A DNA stretch of 64,000 bases from Bradyrhizobium sediminis (lineage in GTDB: Bacteria > Pseudomonadota > Alphaproteobacteria > Rhizobiales > Xanthobacteraceae): assembly GCF_018736085.1 (NCBI RefSeq), contig NZ_CP076134.1, positions 4,784,501-4,848,500 on the forward strand, in the 5' to 3' direction. Within the stretch, counting starts at the first letter, position 1. Each line of letters opens with the position of its first letter. Made by a program: the position numbers and the translations under genes. Below the pieces are notes generated by a model, which saw nothing but the letters and a program-made list of their open reading frames with translations, made no database searches and was not told where the DNA came from. Below, one piece after another: positions 48,397 to 55,639 of the stretch.

Positions 48397-48710
48397 CCTG
48401 GATCGTAACTGCGAGGATTGCAGATGCCCTGACGGAACCGCCAACACCAGGAGCTCCTGTCGTGCCCGACGCACCAAGCATGATGACGTGCTCGCTCAAC
48501 TCAAGGCCAAGCCGCTGCGCGGCGGCCCTAACGGGCCGGCCTTGACTTGATCTGCGCGCGTCATCCTGCACAGCCCACGGTCGGGACGGAAAGGTGGCCG
48601 CAGTCGAACAAAAAGGTGACTGCTCATCCTTGACACACACATTCCCCATGTGAGCAATCCACACTTGCTTTGCGGCCTTATGGATTGCTTCGCTTCGCTC
48701 GCAATGACGG

Positions 48711-49253
48711 CTAAGCCTTCGGAAACCGCGCCGCCGTTTCCTCCCGCGGCAAGGCCAGCCCGTTGGCCAGATACGACACCGTGCGATAGAAGCCGCACAG
48801 CAGCAGCACTTCCAGAATCTTCGCCTCGTCGTAATGCGCCGACAGCGCCGCAAATTCCCCGTCGCTGAGCGTGACGCGGTCATGCAGCGCGTCGACGGCT
48901 GCGATCAGCGCCTGCTCGGCGGCGGACCAGCAGGGTGCATCGGCCTTCTCCAGCACGGTGGCGCGGACCTGCTCGTCGGTCAGGTGCGCGGCGGCGGCAA
49001 AGGCCGCGACATGCACGCCCCATTCGTATTCGCAGGCCGTGCGGGCGCAGGTCCGCATGATCGCGATTTCACGCTCCCTTAAAGTGAGCGGGCCGCGGTC
49101 CAGCAGGCTGCCGGCGCGGAATTTCTCCCAGGCGCGCGCGCTGGTGGCGATGGTGCGGAACAGCACCAGCGGCGGCGCGCCGCGCATGATGCGGTCGAAA
49201 TGGCCCTGGATCTCGGGCGGGTAAGGCGGCTGCAGCGGCGCAATGCGTGACAT
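48711..49253 (-). CDS. Carboxymuconolactone decarboxylase family protein
   Basis: A 180-residue AhpD/CMD-fold protein. The conserved helix IMRTCARTACEYEWGVHVAAFAA is the CMD signature area (shown residues about 66-88 include Cys, Glu and His), and FYRTVSYLANGLALP near the C-terminus is also family-like. The CxxC of peroxidase-type AhpD is absent, so a decarboxylase or unknown role is more likely than peroxidase. It is divergent from an HxlR regulator sharing a palindromic operator. Confidence 0.83.
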   Translation of the reverse strand: MSRIAPLQPPYPPEIQGHFDRIMRGAPPLVLFRTIATSARAWEKFRAGSLLDRGPLTLREREIAIMRTCARTACEYEWGVHVAAFAAAAHLTDEQVRATVLEKADAPCWSAAEQALIAAVDALHDRVTLSDGEFAALSAHYDEAKILEVLLLCGFYRTVSYLANGLALPREETAARFPKA

Positions 49254-49266
49254 CGTCGGCTCCTGT

Positions 49267-49305
49267 GCTACAATAAACGTAGCGTTACGCTACATTATCT
49301 GTAGC
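49267..49305. promoter_or_regulatory. Palindromic operator between the CMD gene and hxlR-type gene
   Basis: GTAGCG-TTA-CGCTAC (49279-49293) is a perfect inner inverted repeat, flanked by an outer pair GCTACA (49267-49272) and TGTAGC (49300-49305). The whole forms a near-symmetric 39-bp site centred in the 73-bp divergent spacer. It is the likely binding site of the HxlR-family regulator for autoregulation and control of its neighbour. Confidence 0.65.
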
Positions 49306-49326
49306 AATCCGCAAGAGGAGCCTGCG

Positions 49327-49671
49327 ATGCCGAAACCGGGTTCAGCCATGAAGAAACGCGCCGCCCGCGGCTCGGCGTCCGGCCGCCCGATCATGGCCCT
49401 GCTCGACCTGTTGGGCCGGCGCTGGAGCCTGCGGATCATCTGGGAGCTTCGCGACGACCGGTCGCTGACCTCGCGCGCGCTACGCACGGCCTGCGACGAC
49501 GCCTCGCCGACCATCCTGCAGACCCGGCTGACCGAACTGCGCGAGGCGGGCCTGGTCGAACTGATCGCCGGCGACGGCTACCACCTCACCGCCCTGGGCA
49601 GGGATCTGGCGGAGAATTTCCTGCCGCTGTACCGCTTCGCCGAGCGATGGAGCAAGCGCGCGGCTGGCTAA
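49327..49671 (+). CDS. HxlR-family transcriptional regulator
   Basis: A 114-residue winged-helix protein. The HxlR signature is IMALLDLLGRRWSLRIIWEL and LTSRALRTACDDASPTILQT, followed by LRELGLVE-like LREAGLVELIAGDGYHLTAL. GAGGAG 7 nt before ATG 49327 sets the start. No N-terminal Cys of the canonical type is seen, so redox or aldehyde sensing is uncertain. It probably controls the divergent CMD gene. Confidence 0.88.
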   Translation: MPKPGSAMKKRAARGSASGRPIMALLDLLGRRWSLRIIWELRDDRSLTSRALRTACDDASPTILQTRLTELREAGLVELIAGDGYHLTALGRDLAENFLPLYRFAERWSKRAAG

Positions 49672-49673
49672 TT

Positions 49674-50123
49674 TCATACCGCGGCCACCGTCAGACTCGC
49701 GCCGTCGGCCTGCACGACCCTGACCCGGCTGCCGGCGGGCGCATCGGGACCGGCGACGCGCCAGATGGTGTCATCGATCCTCACCGTGCCGGCGCCGTCG
49801 ATGATCGGTTTTTCCAGCGTGAACACCCGGCCGACCAGCGCATCGGTGCGCTTGTTGAGAAACGGGTTGCTCTGGCTGGCCGATTTGTGGCTCAACGCCA
49901 CCCGCCGCCACAGCGGCACCGCCGCCACCGCAAACACCGCGAACATCAGGAGCTGCGTCTGCCAGGACAGGTCGATCGCGAACGACAGCAGCCCGACCAG
50001 CAGCGCCGCCAGCCCGAGCCAGAACATGAAGACACCGGGTGCAAGCAATTCCAGCGCCATCAGCACGAAGCCGAAGATCAGCCAGTTCCAGGTGCCAAGG
50101 GAGGTAAACATCTCGGTCATCAT
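49674..50123 (-). CDS. NfeD-family membrane protein
   Basis: A 149-residue short NfeD protein. Two or three N-terminal membrane segments (about residues 12-70) are followed by a soluble OB-fold domain (GRVFTLEKPIIDGAGTVRID, TIWRVAGPDAPAGSRVRVV). Short NfeD proteins pair with SPFH/band-7 proteins in membrane microdomains. The SPFH gene lies immediately upstream on the same strand, consistent with an operon. Confidence 0.9.
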   Translation of the reverse strand: MMTEMFTSLGTWNWLIFGFVLMALELLAPGVFMFWLGLAALLVGLLSFAIDLSWQTQLLMFAVFAVAAVPLWRRVALSHKSASQSNPFLNKRTDALVGRVFTLEKPIIDGAGTVRIDDTIWRVAGPDAPAGSRVRVVQADGASLTVAAV

Positions 50124-50178
50124 CTGACCCTTTCAACTATCTGCTCAAGCGATCTATACGACACAACGGCAGTGGGCC

Positions 50179-50230
50179 CCCTCTCCCGCTTGCGCTTTGC
50201 TCGGCACCCTCCCCCGCAAGCGGGAGAGGG
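50179..50230. repeat. Inverted repeat between the SPFH and NfeD genes
   Basis: CCCTCTCCCGCTTGCG (50179-50194) and its exact complement (50215-50230), spaced by 20 bp. It lacks a U-tract. It would form a strong hairpin in the SPFH-nfeD transcript and resembles a dispersed repeat type common in this bacterial group. Confidence 0.75.
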
Positions 50231-50266
50231 AACTCGCTCGCGCCAGCGCGCGCACCACGCCAACCT

Positions 50267-51265
50267 CTAGGGCCGCGGCGTGAAGGGCGGCGGGGTCGGC
50301 CCGGTGTTCGGCACCGATCCACGCCGTGCCGCAGCCTGCGCGGAAGCCGAGCTTTCGCCGAAGGTCGCCTTCGCGATCTCGCCGATGCCGGCGAGCGAGC
50401 CCAGGATGCTCATCGCCTCGATCGGCAGCATGACGATCTTCTGGTTCGGCGAATCCGCGAGCTGTCCGAACGCCTTGATGTATTTGTCGGCGATGAAGTA
50501 GTTCAGCGCGGCGACGTCGCCCTTGGCGATGGCTTCGGAGACCATCTGCGTCGCCTTGGCCTCGGCTTCGGCCGAGCGCTCGCGCGCCTCGGCGTCGCGG
50601 AACGCGGCCTCCTTGCGGCCTTCGGCCTGCAGGATCTGGCCTTGCTTGGCGCCTTCCGCGCGCAGGATTTCCGACTGGCGCTGGCCTTCCGCCTGCAGAA
50701 TGTCGGCGCGCTTGACGCGCTCGGCCTTCATCTGGCGTCCCATCGCCTCGACGAGGTCGGCCGGCGGCACGATGTCCTTGATTTCGATGCGGTTGACCTT
50801 GATGCCCCACGGCGACACCGCGGCGTCGACCACCCGCAGCAGGCGCTCGTTGATCTCGTCGCGGTGCGACAGCACCTGGTCGAGATCCATCGCGCCCATC
50901 ACCGAGCGGATATTGGTCATGGTCAGCACGATGATGGCCTGATTGAGATCGGACACCTCGTAGCTCGCCTTGGCGGCGTCGAACACCTGGAAGAAGGCGA
51001 CGCCGTCCACCGTCACGGTGGCGTTGTCCTTGGTGATCACCTCCTGCTCGGGAATGCTGATCACCTGCTCCATCATGTTCATCTTGCGGCCGACGCGGTC
51101 GAAATAGGGAACGATGATGTTCAAGCCGGGCGACAGCGTTCGGGTGAATTTACCGAACCGCTCGATGGTCCAGTCGAAGCCCTGCGGCACAGTCTTGACG
51201 CCGGCGAACAGCGTGACGATGACGAGCAGCACGAACGCAATGGCAAAAATGTCGAAGCCGGTCAT
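50267..51265 (-). CDS. SPFH/band-7 membrane protein (QmcA/paraslipin-like)
   Basis: A 332-residue protein. One N-terminal membrane segment (IFAIAFVLLVIVTLFAG) leads to the SPFH domain (VPQGFDWTIERFGKFTRTLS, LDQVLSHRDEINERLLRVVD) and a heptad-rich region with repeated AEGQRQSEILRAEGAKQGQI that forms a coiled coil. Such proteins oligomerise in membrane microdomains with NfeD. Its neighbour downstream is nfeD. Confidence 0.92.
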   Translation of the reverse strand: MTGFDIFAIAFVLLVIVTLFAGVKTVPQGFDWTIERFGKFTRTLSPGLNIIVPYFDRVGRKMNMMEQVISIPEQEVITKDNATVTVDGVAFFQVFDAAKASYEVSDLNQAIIVLTMTNIRSVMGAMDLDQVLSHRDEINERLLRVVDAAVSPWGIKVNRIEIKDIVPPADLVEAMGRQMKAERVKRADILQAEGQRQSEILRAEGAKQGQILQAEGRKEAAFRDAEARERSAEAEAKATQMVSEAIAKGDVAALNYFIADKYIKAFGQLADSPNQKIVMLPIEAMSILGSLAGIGEIAKATFGESSASAQAAARRGSVPNTGPTPPPFTPRP

Positions 51266-51481
51266 AAATCCTCCAAAGCCGCAAAAACCAACGTCCGCGG
51301 ACGTATTCTTGTTGGTCTGAATGCCGGCCGCGCCGGTTCAGTATAGCCTTATCGAATAAAGCTAAGGGGGAGTTTCGCGGCCGCCAGACGGTCCCGGCCT
51401 GAACGCCGGCCAAGTGCTTCGTTTCGTTAACGAAGCAGGCGAGATCACTTAACCGTCAAATCCGGCCGTTGGATCCAGCCT

Positions 51482-52519
51482 TTATATCCAGCCTTGCAGC
51501 TCCCGCAGCACCAGCTGGCGGATCACGTCCATGCCGGGATCGCTGTCGTTCAGGCAGGGGATGAAGGTGAACTGCTCGCCGCCATTGTGCTTGAATATCT
51601 CGGCGTTTTCCTGGGCGATTTCCTCCAGCGTCTCCAGGCAGTCGGCGGAGAAGCCGGGGGTCACCACGGCAATCCGGCGCACGCCCTCCTTCGCCAGCTT
51701 CTCCATGGTCTTGTCGGTGTAGGGCTGCAGCCACTCGTCGAAGCCGAAGCGCGACTGGAAGGTGAGCATCAGCTTTCCGGCGTCGAGGCCCATGCGCTTG
51801 CGCAGAGCGTCGGTCGTTGCGATGCATTGGACCTGATAGGGATCGCCCTTGTCGACGTATTTCTGCGGCATGCCGTGGAACGAGGCCACGATCAGTTCAG
51901 GCTGGAACGGCAAGCTCGCCAGATGAGCCGATATCGAGACCGCCAGCGCCTCGATATAATCGGGATCGTCGTAATAGGGCGGCGTGATCCGCAAGGTCGG
52001 CTGCGCGCGCATCGAGGCGAGCACGCGAAACACCTCGTCGCATACGGTGGCCGTCGTCGCGGCCGAGTATTGCGGATAGAGCGGCACCATCAGGAGCCGG
52101 TCGCAGCCTTGCGCCGTCAGCGCTTCGATCCGCGATGCAATCGACGGGTTGCCGTAGCGCATCGCCCAGTCGACCACGACGTGGTCGTGGTCCGCGATCG
52201 CCGCTGCCAGCTTGTCGGACTGGGCGCGGGTGACGGTCTTCAGCGGGGATTCGTTGTTCTCGGTGTTCCAGATCTTCAGGTAGTCGCGCGCCTTGCGGGC
52301 CGGGCGCACGCGCAGGATGATGCCGTTCAGGATCAGTTTCCAGAGCAGCCCCTGGTCCTCGATCACCCTGACATCGCTGAGAAATTCCTTGAGATAGACC
52401 CGCACGCCCCGCGCATCCGCGGTGTCGGGGGTGCCGAGATTGACCAGCAGCACGCCGACACGTTGCGGTCGGGTCTCGGCGGCAGCCTTGGCGCTCTCGA
52501 TTGATGCAACCGCTGTCAT
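51482..52519 (-). CDS. hemH: Ferrochelatase
   Basis: A 345-residue enzyme that inserts Fe2+ into protoporphyrin IX, the last step of haem synthesis. VGVLLVNLGTPDTADARGVR opens the protein, the metal-site His215 is in VASFHGMPQKY, and VVTPGFSADCLETLEEIA near the end is highly conserved. The ATG at 52519 gives normal family length; much longer upstream frames run through a MAPEG gene and repeats and are spurious. Peripheral membrane protein. Confidence 0.95.
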   Translation of the reverse strand: MTAVASIESAKAAAETRPQRVGVLLVNLGTPDTADARGVRVYLKEFLSDVRVIEDQGLLWKLILNGIILRVRPARKARDYLKIWNTENNESPLKTVTRAQSDKLAAAIADHDHVVVDWAMRYGNPSIASRIEALTAQGCDRLLMVPLYPQYSAATTATVCDEVFRVLASMRAQPTLRITPPYYDDPDYIEALAVSISAHLASLPFQPELIVASFHGMPQKYVDKGDPYQVQCIATTDALRKRMGLDAGKLMLTFQSRFGFDEWLQPYTDKTMEKLAKEGVRRIAVVTPGFSADCLETLEEIAQENAEIFKHNGGEQFTFIPCLNDSDPGMDVIRQLVLRELQGWI

Positions 52520-52561
52520 AATGGTGTTGGCTTCGCGCGTCGAACTATCCTTGTCAAGATA

Positions 52562-53005
52562 ATGGCGGTTTCGATACTGTCGCTTATTGCCGCGTCGGGG
52601 GGAACCATGACGGTCGCCGAATGGTGCGTTTTCGGAACGCTGATGCTCTATCTGCTGACGATCGCACCGATCAAGTGGATCGGGTTCCGGCGCTTCGACA
52701 ATGCCAGGCCGCGCGACCCCGCCTTCTATAACGACCCGATCGCGGCGCGCGCGCTGGGCGCGCATCAGAACGGCATCGAGGCGTTTCCGTTCTTCGCCAT
52801 CGCCGTGCTGCTGGCGGAATTCCGGGCCGGGCCGCAGCGCCTGATCGACGAACTGGCGATCCTGTTCCTGATCGTGCGGATCGCCTATGTCTTCACCTAT
52901 CTCGGCAACCGCCCGACCCTGCGCTCGATCCTGTGGAGCATCGGCTTCGCGCTCAATTGCGCGATCTTCTTCATGCCGGCGATCCGGCACTGGTTGCCGG
53001 GGTAA
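52562..53005 (+). CDS. MAPEG-family membrane protein
   Basis: A 147-residue protein with four membrane segments. The family region NDPIAARALGAHQNGIEAFP and RIAYVFTYLGNRPTLRSILW match MAPEG proteins (eicosanoid and glutathione metabolism relatives) of bacteria. It is divergent from hemH with 42 bp between starts, so promoters overlap. A later ATG at 52607 (MTVAEW) would give 132 residues and is equally plausible. Confidence 0.85.
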   Translation: MAVSILSLIAASGGTMTVAEWCVFGTLMLYLLTIAPIKWIGFRRFDNARPRDPAFYNDPIAARALGAHQNGIEAFPFFAIAVLLAEFRAGPQRLIDELAILFLIVRIAYVFTYLGNRPTLRSILWSIGFALNCAIFFMPAIRHWLPG

Positions 53006-53348
53006 GGCAGATTTGGTTGTCATACCCAGCTCCCTCCACGTCATTGCCTGCGACAAACGCGAAGCGTTTGCGCAAGGGAGCGTCAGCGACGAAGCACTCC
53101 ATTCATCGGCAAGCGGCGGCATGGATTGCTTCGTCGCAAGAGATCCTCGCAATGATGCTGTGATAGGCCGCCACACCAGAACTGTCGTCGCCCGGCTTGA
53201 CCGCGCGATCCAGGGCGGATTCAACCGGTCGTCGCAACGCTTCAGCAAAGGAGGTTGCGATGAAGGGATACAGGCGTTCGGATCGGTGTGTGGGAGCAAC
53301 GTTGCGGTCGCGAGGCCCGGCGCGTGGTCCGTGCCGGGCAACGCGCCG
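53006..53348. other. Intergenic region with repeat copy and a suspicious ribosome binding site
   Basis: It contains a degenerate GTCATTGCGAG repeat (listed separately), then a perfect AAAGGAGG site (53248-53255) before an ATG at 53259. That frame reads 59 codons of Arg-rich sequence and runs into the 3' end of the thioesterase gene. I regard it as a repeat remnant rather than a gene. Confidence 0.45.
53037..53156. repeat. Degenerate GTCATTGCGAG-family repeat, copy 5
   Basis: Starts ACGTCATTGCCTGCG, contains GCGACGAAGCACTCCATT and ATGGATTGCTTCGTCGC, and ends TCCTCGCAATGATG. The first arm has point changes (CACTCC for CAATCC), so only the second arm would fit the insertion sequence guides well. 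Confidence 0.75.
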
Positions 53349-53783
53349 TCACGCCAGATGCCGCTCCCGTGTCGCGATCAGGTCCCGGATCGGTTTCGAG
53401 ATGGCAACCGGACGATGGGACTGCTGGTCGGTGTAGACCCACACGATCTCGCCGGTCACGAGTGCATCCGCTCCGCCCTTCAGAAAGATGGCGAGTTCGA
53501 AGACGAGGCTTGTATTGCCGATCCGCGCCACCCGCGCGCCGGTGTCGATTTCCTGGTCGAACAGCACCGGCGCCTTGTATTCGATGAGCGATTTGACGAC
53601 GTGGAAGTCGACGCCGGTCTTCTTGGCGTCAGCATATTGGTCGTAGCCCAAAGCGCGGAAATACTCGGTGATGGCCGTATCGAAATAGGTCAGATAATGC
53701 GCGTTGAACACCACGCCCTGGCCATCGATTTCGGAGTATCGCACCCGAAACGGGTGGAAGAACCAGAATTGCTCGCGTGACAT
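53349..53783 (-). CDS. Hot-dog fold acyl-CoA thioesterase (4-hydroxybenzoyl-CoA thioesterase type)
   Basis: A 144-residue protein of the YbgC/FcbC group. The active-site region is RVRYSEIDGQGVVFNAHYLTYFD, with Asp at the catalytic position of the SEID motif. It hydrolyses an acyl-CoA of unknown type. ATG at 53783 gives the family start MSREQFWFFHPFRVRY. It is 17 bp downstream of the nickel/cobalt transporter gene on the same strand. Confidence 0.87.
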   Translation of the reverse strand: MSREQFWFFHPFRVRYSEIDGQGVVFNAHYLTYFDTAITEYFRALGYDQYADAKKTGVDFHVVKSLIEYKAPVLFDQEIDTGARVARIGNTSLVFELAIFLKGGADALVTGEIVWVYTDQQSHRPVAISKPIRDLIATRERHLA

Positions 53784-53800
53784 CAATTCCCGTCTAACCT

Positions 53801-54853
53801 CTACAGACACGTCACCCGTTCGGCCGCGAGATAGCCGAACAGCAAACCGACCCCGAACAGCAGCACCAGCCCCGCCGCGCCGAATTCGATGCCGCGCATC
53901 ACCAGTGCGCCGCCGCCTTCGCGTCCGGCGCTGAGGCGCCGCGCCAAATCCTTGGCGGACACCGCGATGACGGCGATGGTCGCGACCGTGATCGCGGTGC
54001 CGAGCCCCATCACGAAGGTCGCGGCGATGCCGGCCCAGAACAGGCCCTGCGCCAGCGCAAACACCAGCACCAGGATCGCGCCCGAACACGGCCGGACACC
54101 GACCGCCAGGATCGCCCCCAGCCCGCGCTTCCAGCCGCCGGGGCCGGCGAGTTCGCTGGGATCGGGACCATGGGAATGGCCGCAATGCTCGTCATGGACG
54201 TGGCCGGGGTCATGATCGTGATGGTGGTGGCCGTGATCATGATGATGGTGACCATGGTCGTGGTCGTGATCATGGCCGTGATGATGCGCGGCGGCGACCA
54301 GCGCAGGCGCCGGCTCGCGGGTTTGCAGCGCGCGGATGAATCCGCCGCCCTTGGTCCAGACCAGCCGGGCGCCGAAGGCCGCGATCAGCGCGTAGCTCGC
54401 GATCTCGATCGCCTTTTCGGCCCCGCACATGGTTTTCGCGGTGGCGTTGAGCAGCCAGGCGCAGATCCCGACGATCAGGACCGCCACCAGCGCCTGCATC
54501 AGCGCCGAGGCGAACGACAGCGCGATGCCGCGCCGCGCGGTCTCCTGGTTGGCGACCAGGTAGGACGAGATCACCGCCTTGCCGTGGCCGGGGCCGGCGG
54601 CGTGGAAGATGCCGTAGGCGAAGGAAATCGCGAGCAGGGTCCAGACCGCCGAGCCGTCGGACTTGGCGGCGCGGATGGTCGCGGACATCTCGCGGTAGAA
54701 TTCCGATTGCTTGGCCAGCAGCCAGCCGACGATGCCGCCGACCTGCGGCTCGGCAGGGGCTCGCCGCGGCGCGCCGAACGGCGTCTGCGCCATCAGCACA
54801 TGGACGAGGCCGTCGAGCGCCAGAATGGCGGCCGCCGCCGCGATGCAGACCAT
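53801..54853 (-). CDS. NicO/RcnA-family nickel-cobalt transporter
   Basis: A 350-residue membrane protein. Family motifs are FAYGIFHAAGPGHGKAVISS and LGAILAVGVRPCSGAILVLV. The cytoplasmic loop between (residues about 188-230) is a dense His/Asp metal-binding stretch such as HHHGHDHDHDHGHHHH and HCGHSHG. Start 54853 is chosen because upstream codons are repeat sequence. The neighbouring DUF1007 gene is a recurrent partner of this family. It would export or import Ni2+/Co2+. Confidence 0.85.
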   Translation of the reverse strand: MVCIAAAAAILALDGLVHVLMAQTPFGAPRRAPAEPQVGGIVGWLLAKQSEFYREMSATIRAAKSDGSAVWTLLAISFAYGIFHAAGPGHGKAVISSYLVANQETARRGIALSFASALMQALVAVLIVGICAWLLNATAKTMCGAEKAIEIASYALIAAFGARLVWTKGGGFIRALQTREPAPALVAAAHHHGHDHDHDHGHHHHDHGHHHHDHDPGHVHDEHCGHSHGPDPSELAGPGGWKRGLGAILAVGVRPCSGAILVLVFALAQGLFWAGIAATFVMGLGTAITVATIAVIAVSAKDLARRLSAGREGGGALVMRGIEFGAAGLVLLFGVGLLFGYLAAERVTCL

Positions 54854-54872
54854 GACTCCGCGTGCAAAACTC

Positions 54873-54972
54873 GAGCCTTTTCCGTTTCGAAAGAATCGAA
54901 ACGGGGCTCCAGATTCTCGATTTGACGCGTTTTCTTGACGCGAACCGGCCTCCACTTCGCTTGAAAACGCTC
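54873..54972. repeat. Composite dispersed repeat (GACGCGTTTTCTTGACGCGAACCGG type)
   Basis: It comprises a hairpin CCGTTTCG-AAAGAAT-CGAAACGG (54882-54904) and the core GACGCGTTTTCTTGACGCGAACCGG with TTCGCTTGAAAACGCT at the end. The core matches the doubled units at 20291-20426. It lies between DUF1007 and the transporter gene, and the open frame through it (upstream of 54853) is non-coding repeat. Confidence 0.7.
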
Positions 54973-54990
54973 CAGAGCGGGATGGCGGCG

Positions 54991-55632
54991 TCACGGACAC
55001 TCCACCGAGATCTTGTTGGCGAACATCGCGCCGTAGTTCGAATTGTCGCCGCTCATGAAATTCTGTTCATTGAGCTTTTGCGCCTCGGCGGTGCCGTCGG
55101 TCGGCCGCTGCAGTTTCATCTGACAGGCGGCCGGCGCCCCGACCAGCTTGATCGGGTCCTTGTCGGCGAATTTGAAGTCGATGAAGTAGGCCGGATCGAA
55201 TACTTCCAGCGCAAGCTGTCTGGCTTTCAGCGGCGTCTTCAGCGGCAGCGTGAGATGCAGCGTCAGCGCGCCTTCCTTGTAGTCGAGGAAGTAGTCGACC
55301 GGCTCGAGGAATTTCTGCTTCTTGCCCTCGGCCCTGGCGAAGGTGAAATAGTCGAATTCCTTCAGCGATTCGACATTGGTCTGCGCCAGCGGCGCCAGGT
55401 CCTCGCGGCTGTAGACGCCCTTGGTCTTGGTCTCCAGGCCCTGCAGCGCGTAGGTCGAGAACATGTCGTCGAAGGTCCAGGCATGGCGCACCCCGGTGAC
55501 CGTGCCGTCGGGGGCATAGACCAACTCGCTAGAGGCGGTGATCCAGACATGCGGATGGGCCTGCGCCTGCTTCGCACCGAAGCCGAGAATTCCGGCCAGC
55601 AGCAGCAGGCCCAGCAATCCCTTTTTCATCAT
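54991..55632 (-). CDS. DUF1007 family periplasmic protein
   Basis: A 213-residue secreted protein. Signal peptide MKKGLLGLLLLAGILGFGAKQAQA, then the family start HPHVWITASSELVYAPDGTV, with TWTFDDMF-like HAWTFDDMFSTYALQG. DUF1007 proteins accompany NicO-type nickel/cobalt transporters and may bind metal in the periplasm through the HPHVW motif. It follows the M3 peptidase gene by 7 bp and precedes the transporter gene. Confidence 0.85.
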   Translation of the reverse strand: MMKKGLLGLLLLAGILGFGAKQAQAHPHVWITASSELVYAPDGTVTGVRHAWTFDDMFSTYALQGLETKTKGVYSREDLAPLAQTNVESLKEFDYFTFARAEGKKQKFLEPVDYFLDYKEGALTLHLTLPLKTPLKARQLALEVFDPAYFIDFKFADKDPIKLVGAPAACQMKLQRPTDGTAEAQKLNEQNFMSGDNSNYGAMFANKISVECP

Positions 55633-55639
55633 ATTCACC

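Larger units (their letters stand above)
46896..48652 (+). mobile_element. IS110-family insertion sequence (IS1111-like layout)
   Basis: About 1,757 bp between two AG dinucleotides (46894-46895 and 48653-48654), which read CT on the minus strand, the core dinucleotide known for IS110-type recombination. It has no target duplication beyond this and no classical terminal repeats, but subterminal inverted repeats CATGGGGAGTG (46900-46910) and CATTCCCCATG (48640-48650) match at 10 of 11 positions. The transposase occupies the left two-thirds; a 500-bp 3' non-coding region encodes a bridge-RNA-like structure. The 3' position of that region and the subterminal repeats resemble the IS1111 group. Confidence 0.92.
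46866..48711. repeat. GTCATTGCGAG-family repeat split by the insertion sequence
   Basis: The left part CCGTCTTTGCGAGGAGCGAC with AGCGACGAAG ends at 46895, and the right part CAATCCACACTTGCTTTGCG through CTCGCAATGACGG runs 48655-48710. Removing 46896-48652 together with one AG gives a normal repeat matching copy 1 at 11176 in nearly all positions. This defines the empty target site. Confidence 0.9.

Noticed and set aside
52520..53341. N-terminal extension of hemH giving a 619-residue protein.
   Set aside because: The extension passes antisense through the MAPEG gene and a palindromic repeat. Ferrochelatases start close to the VGVLLVNLGTP motif.
54854..55000. Longer N-terminus for the nickel/cobalt transporter.
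   Set aside because: The added 49 codons are the translation of a dispersed intergenic repeat found elsewhere in the window.
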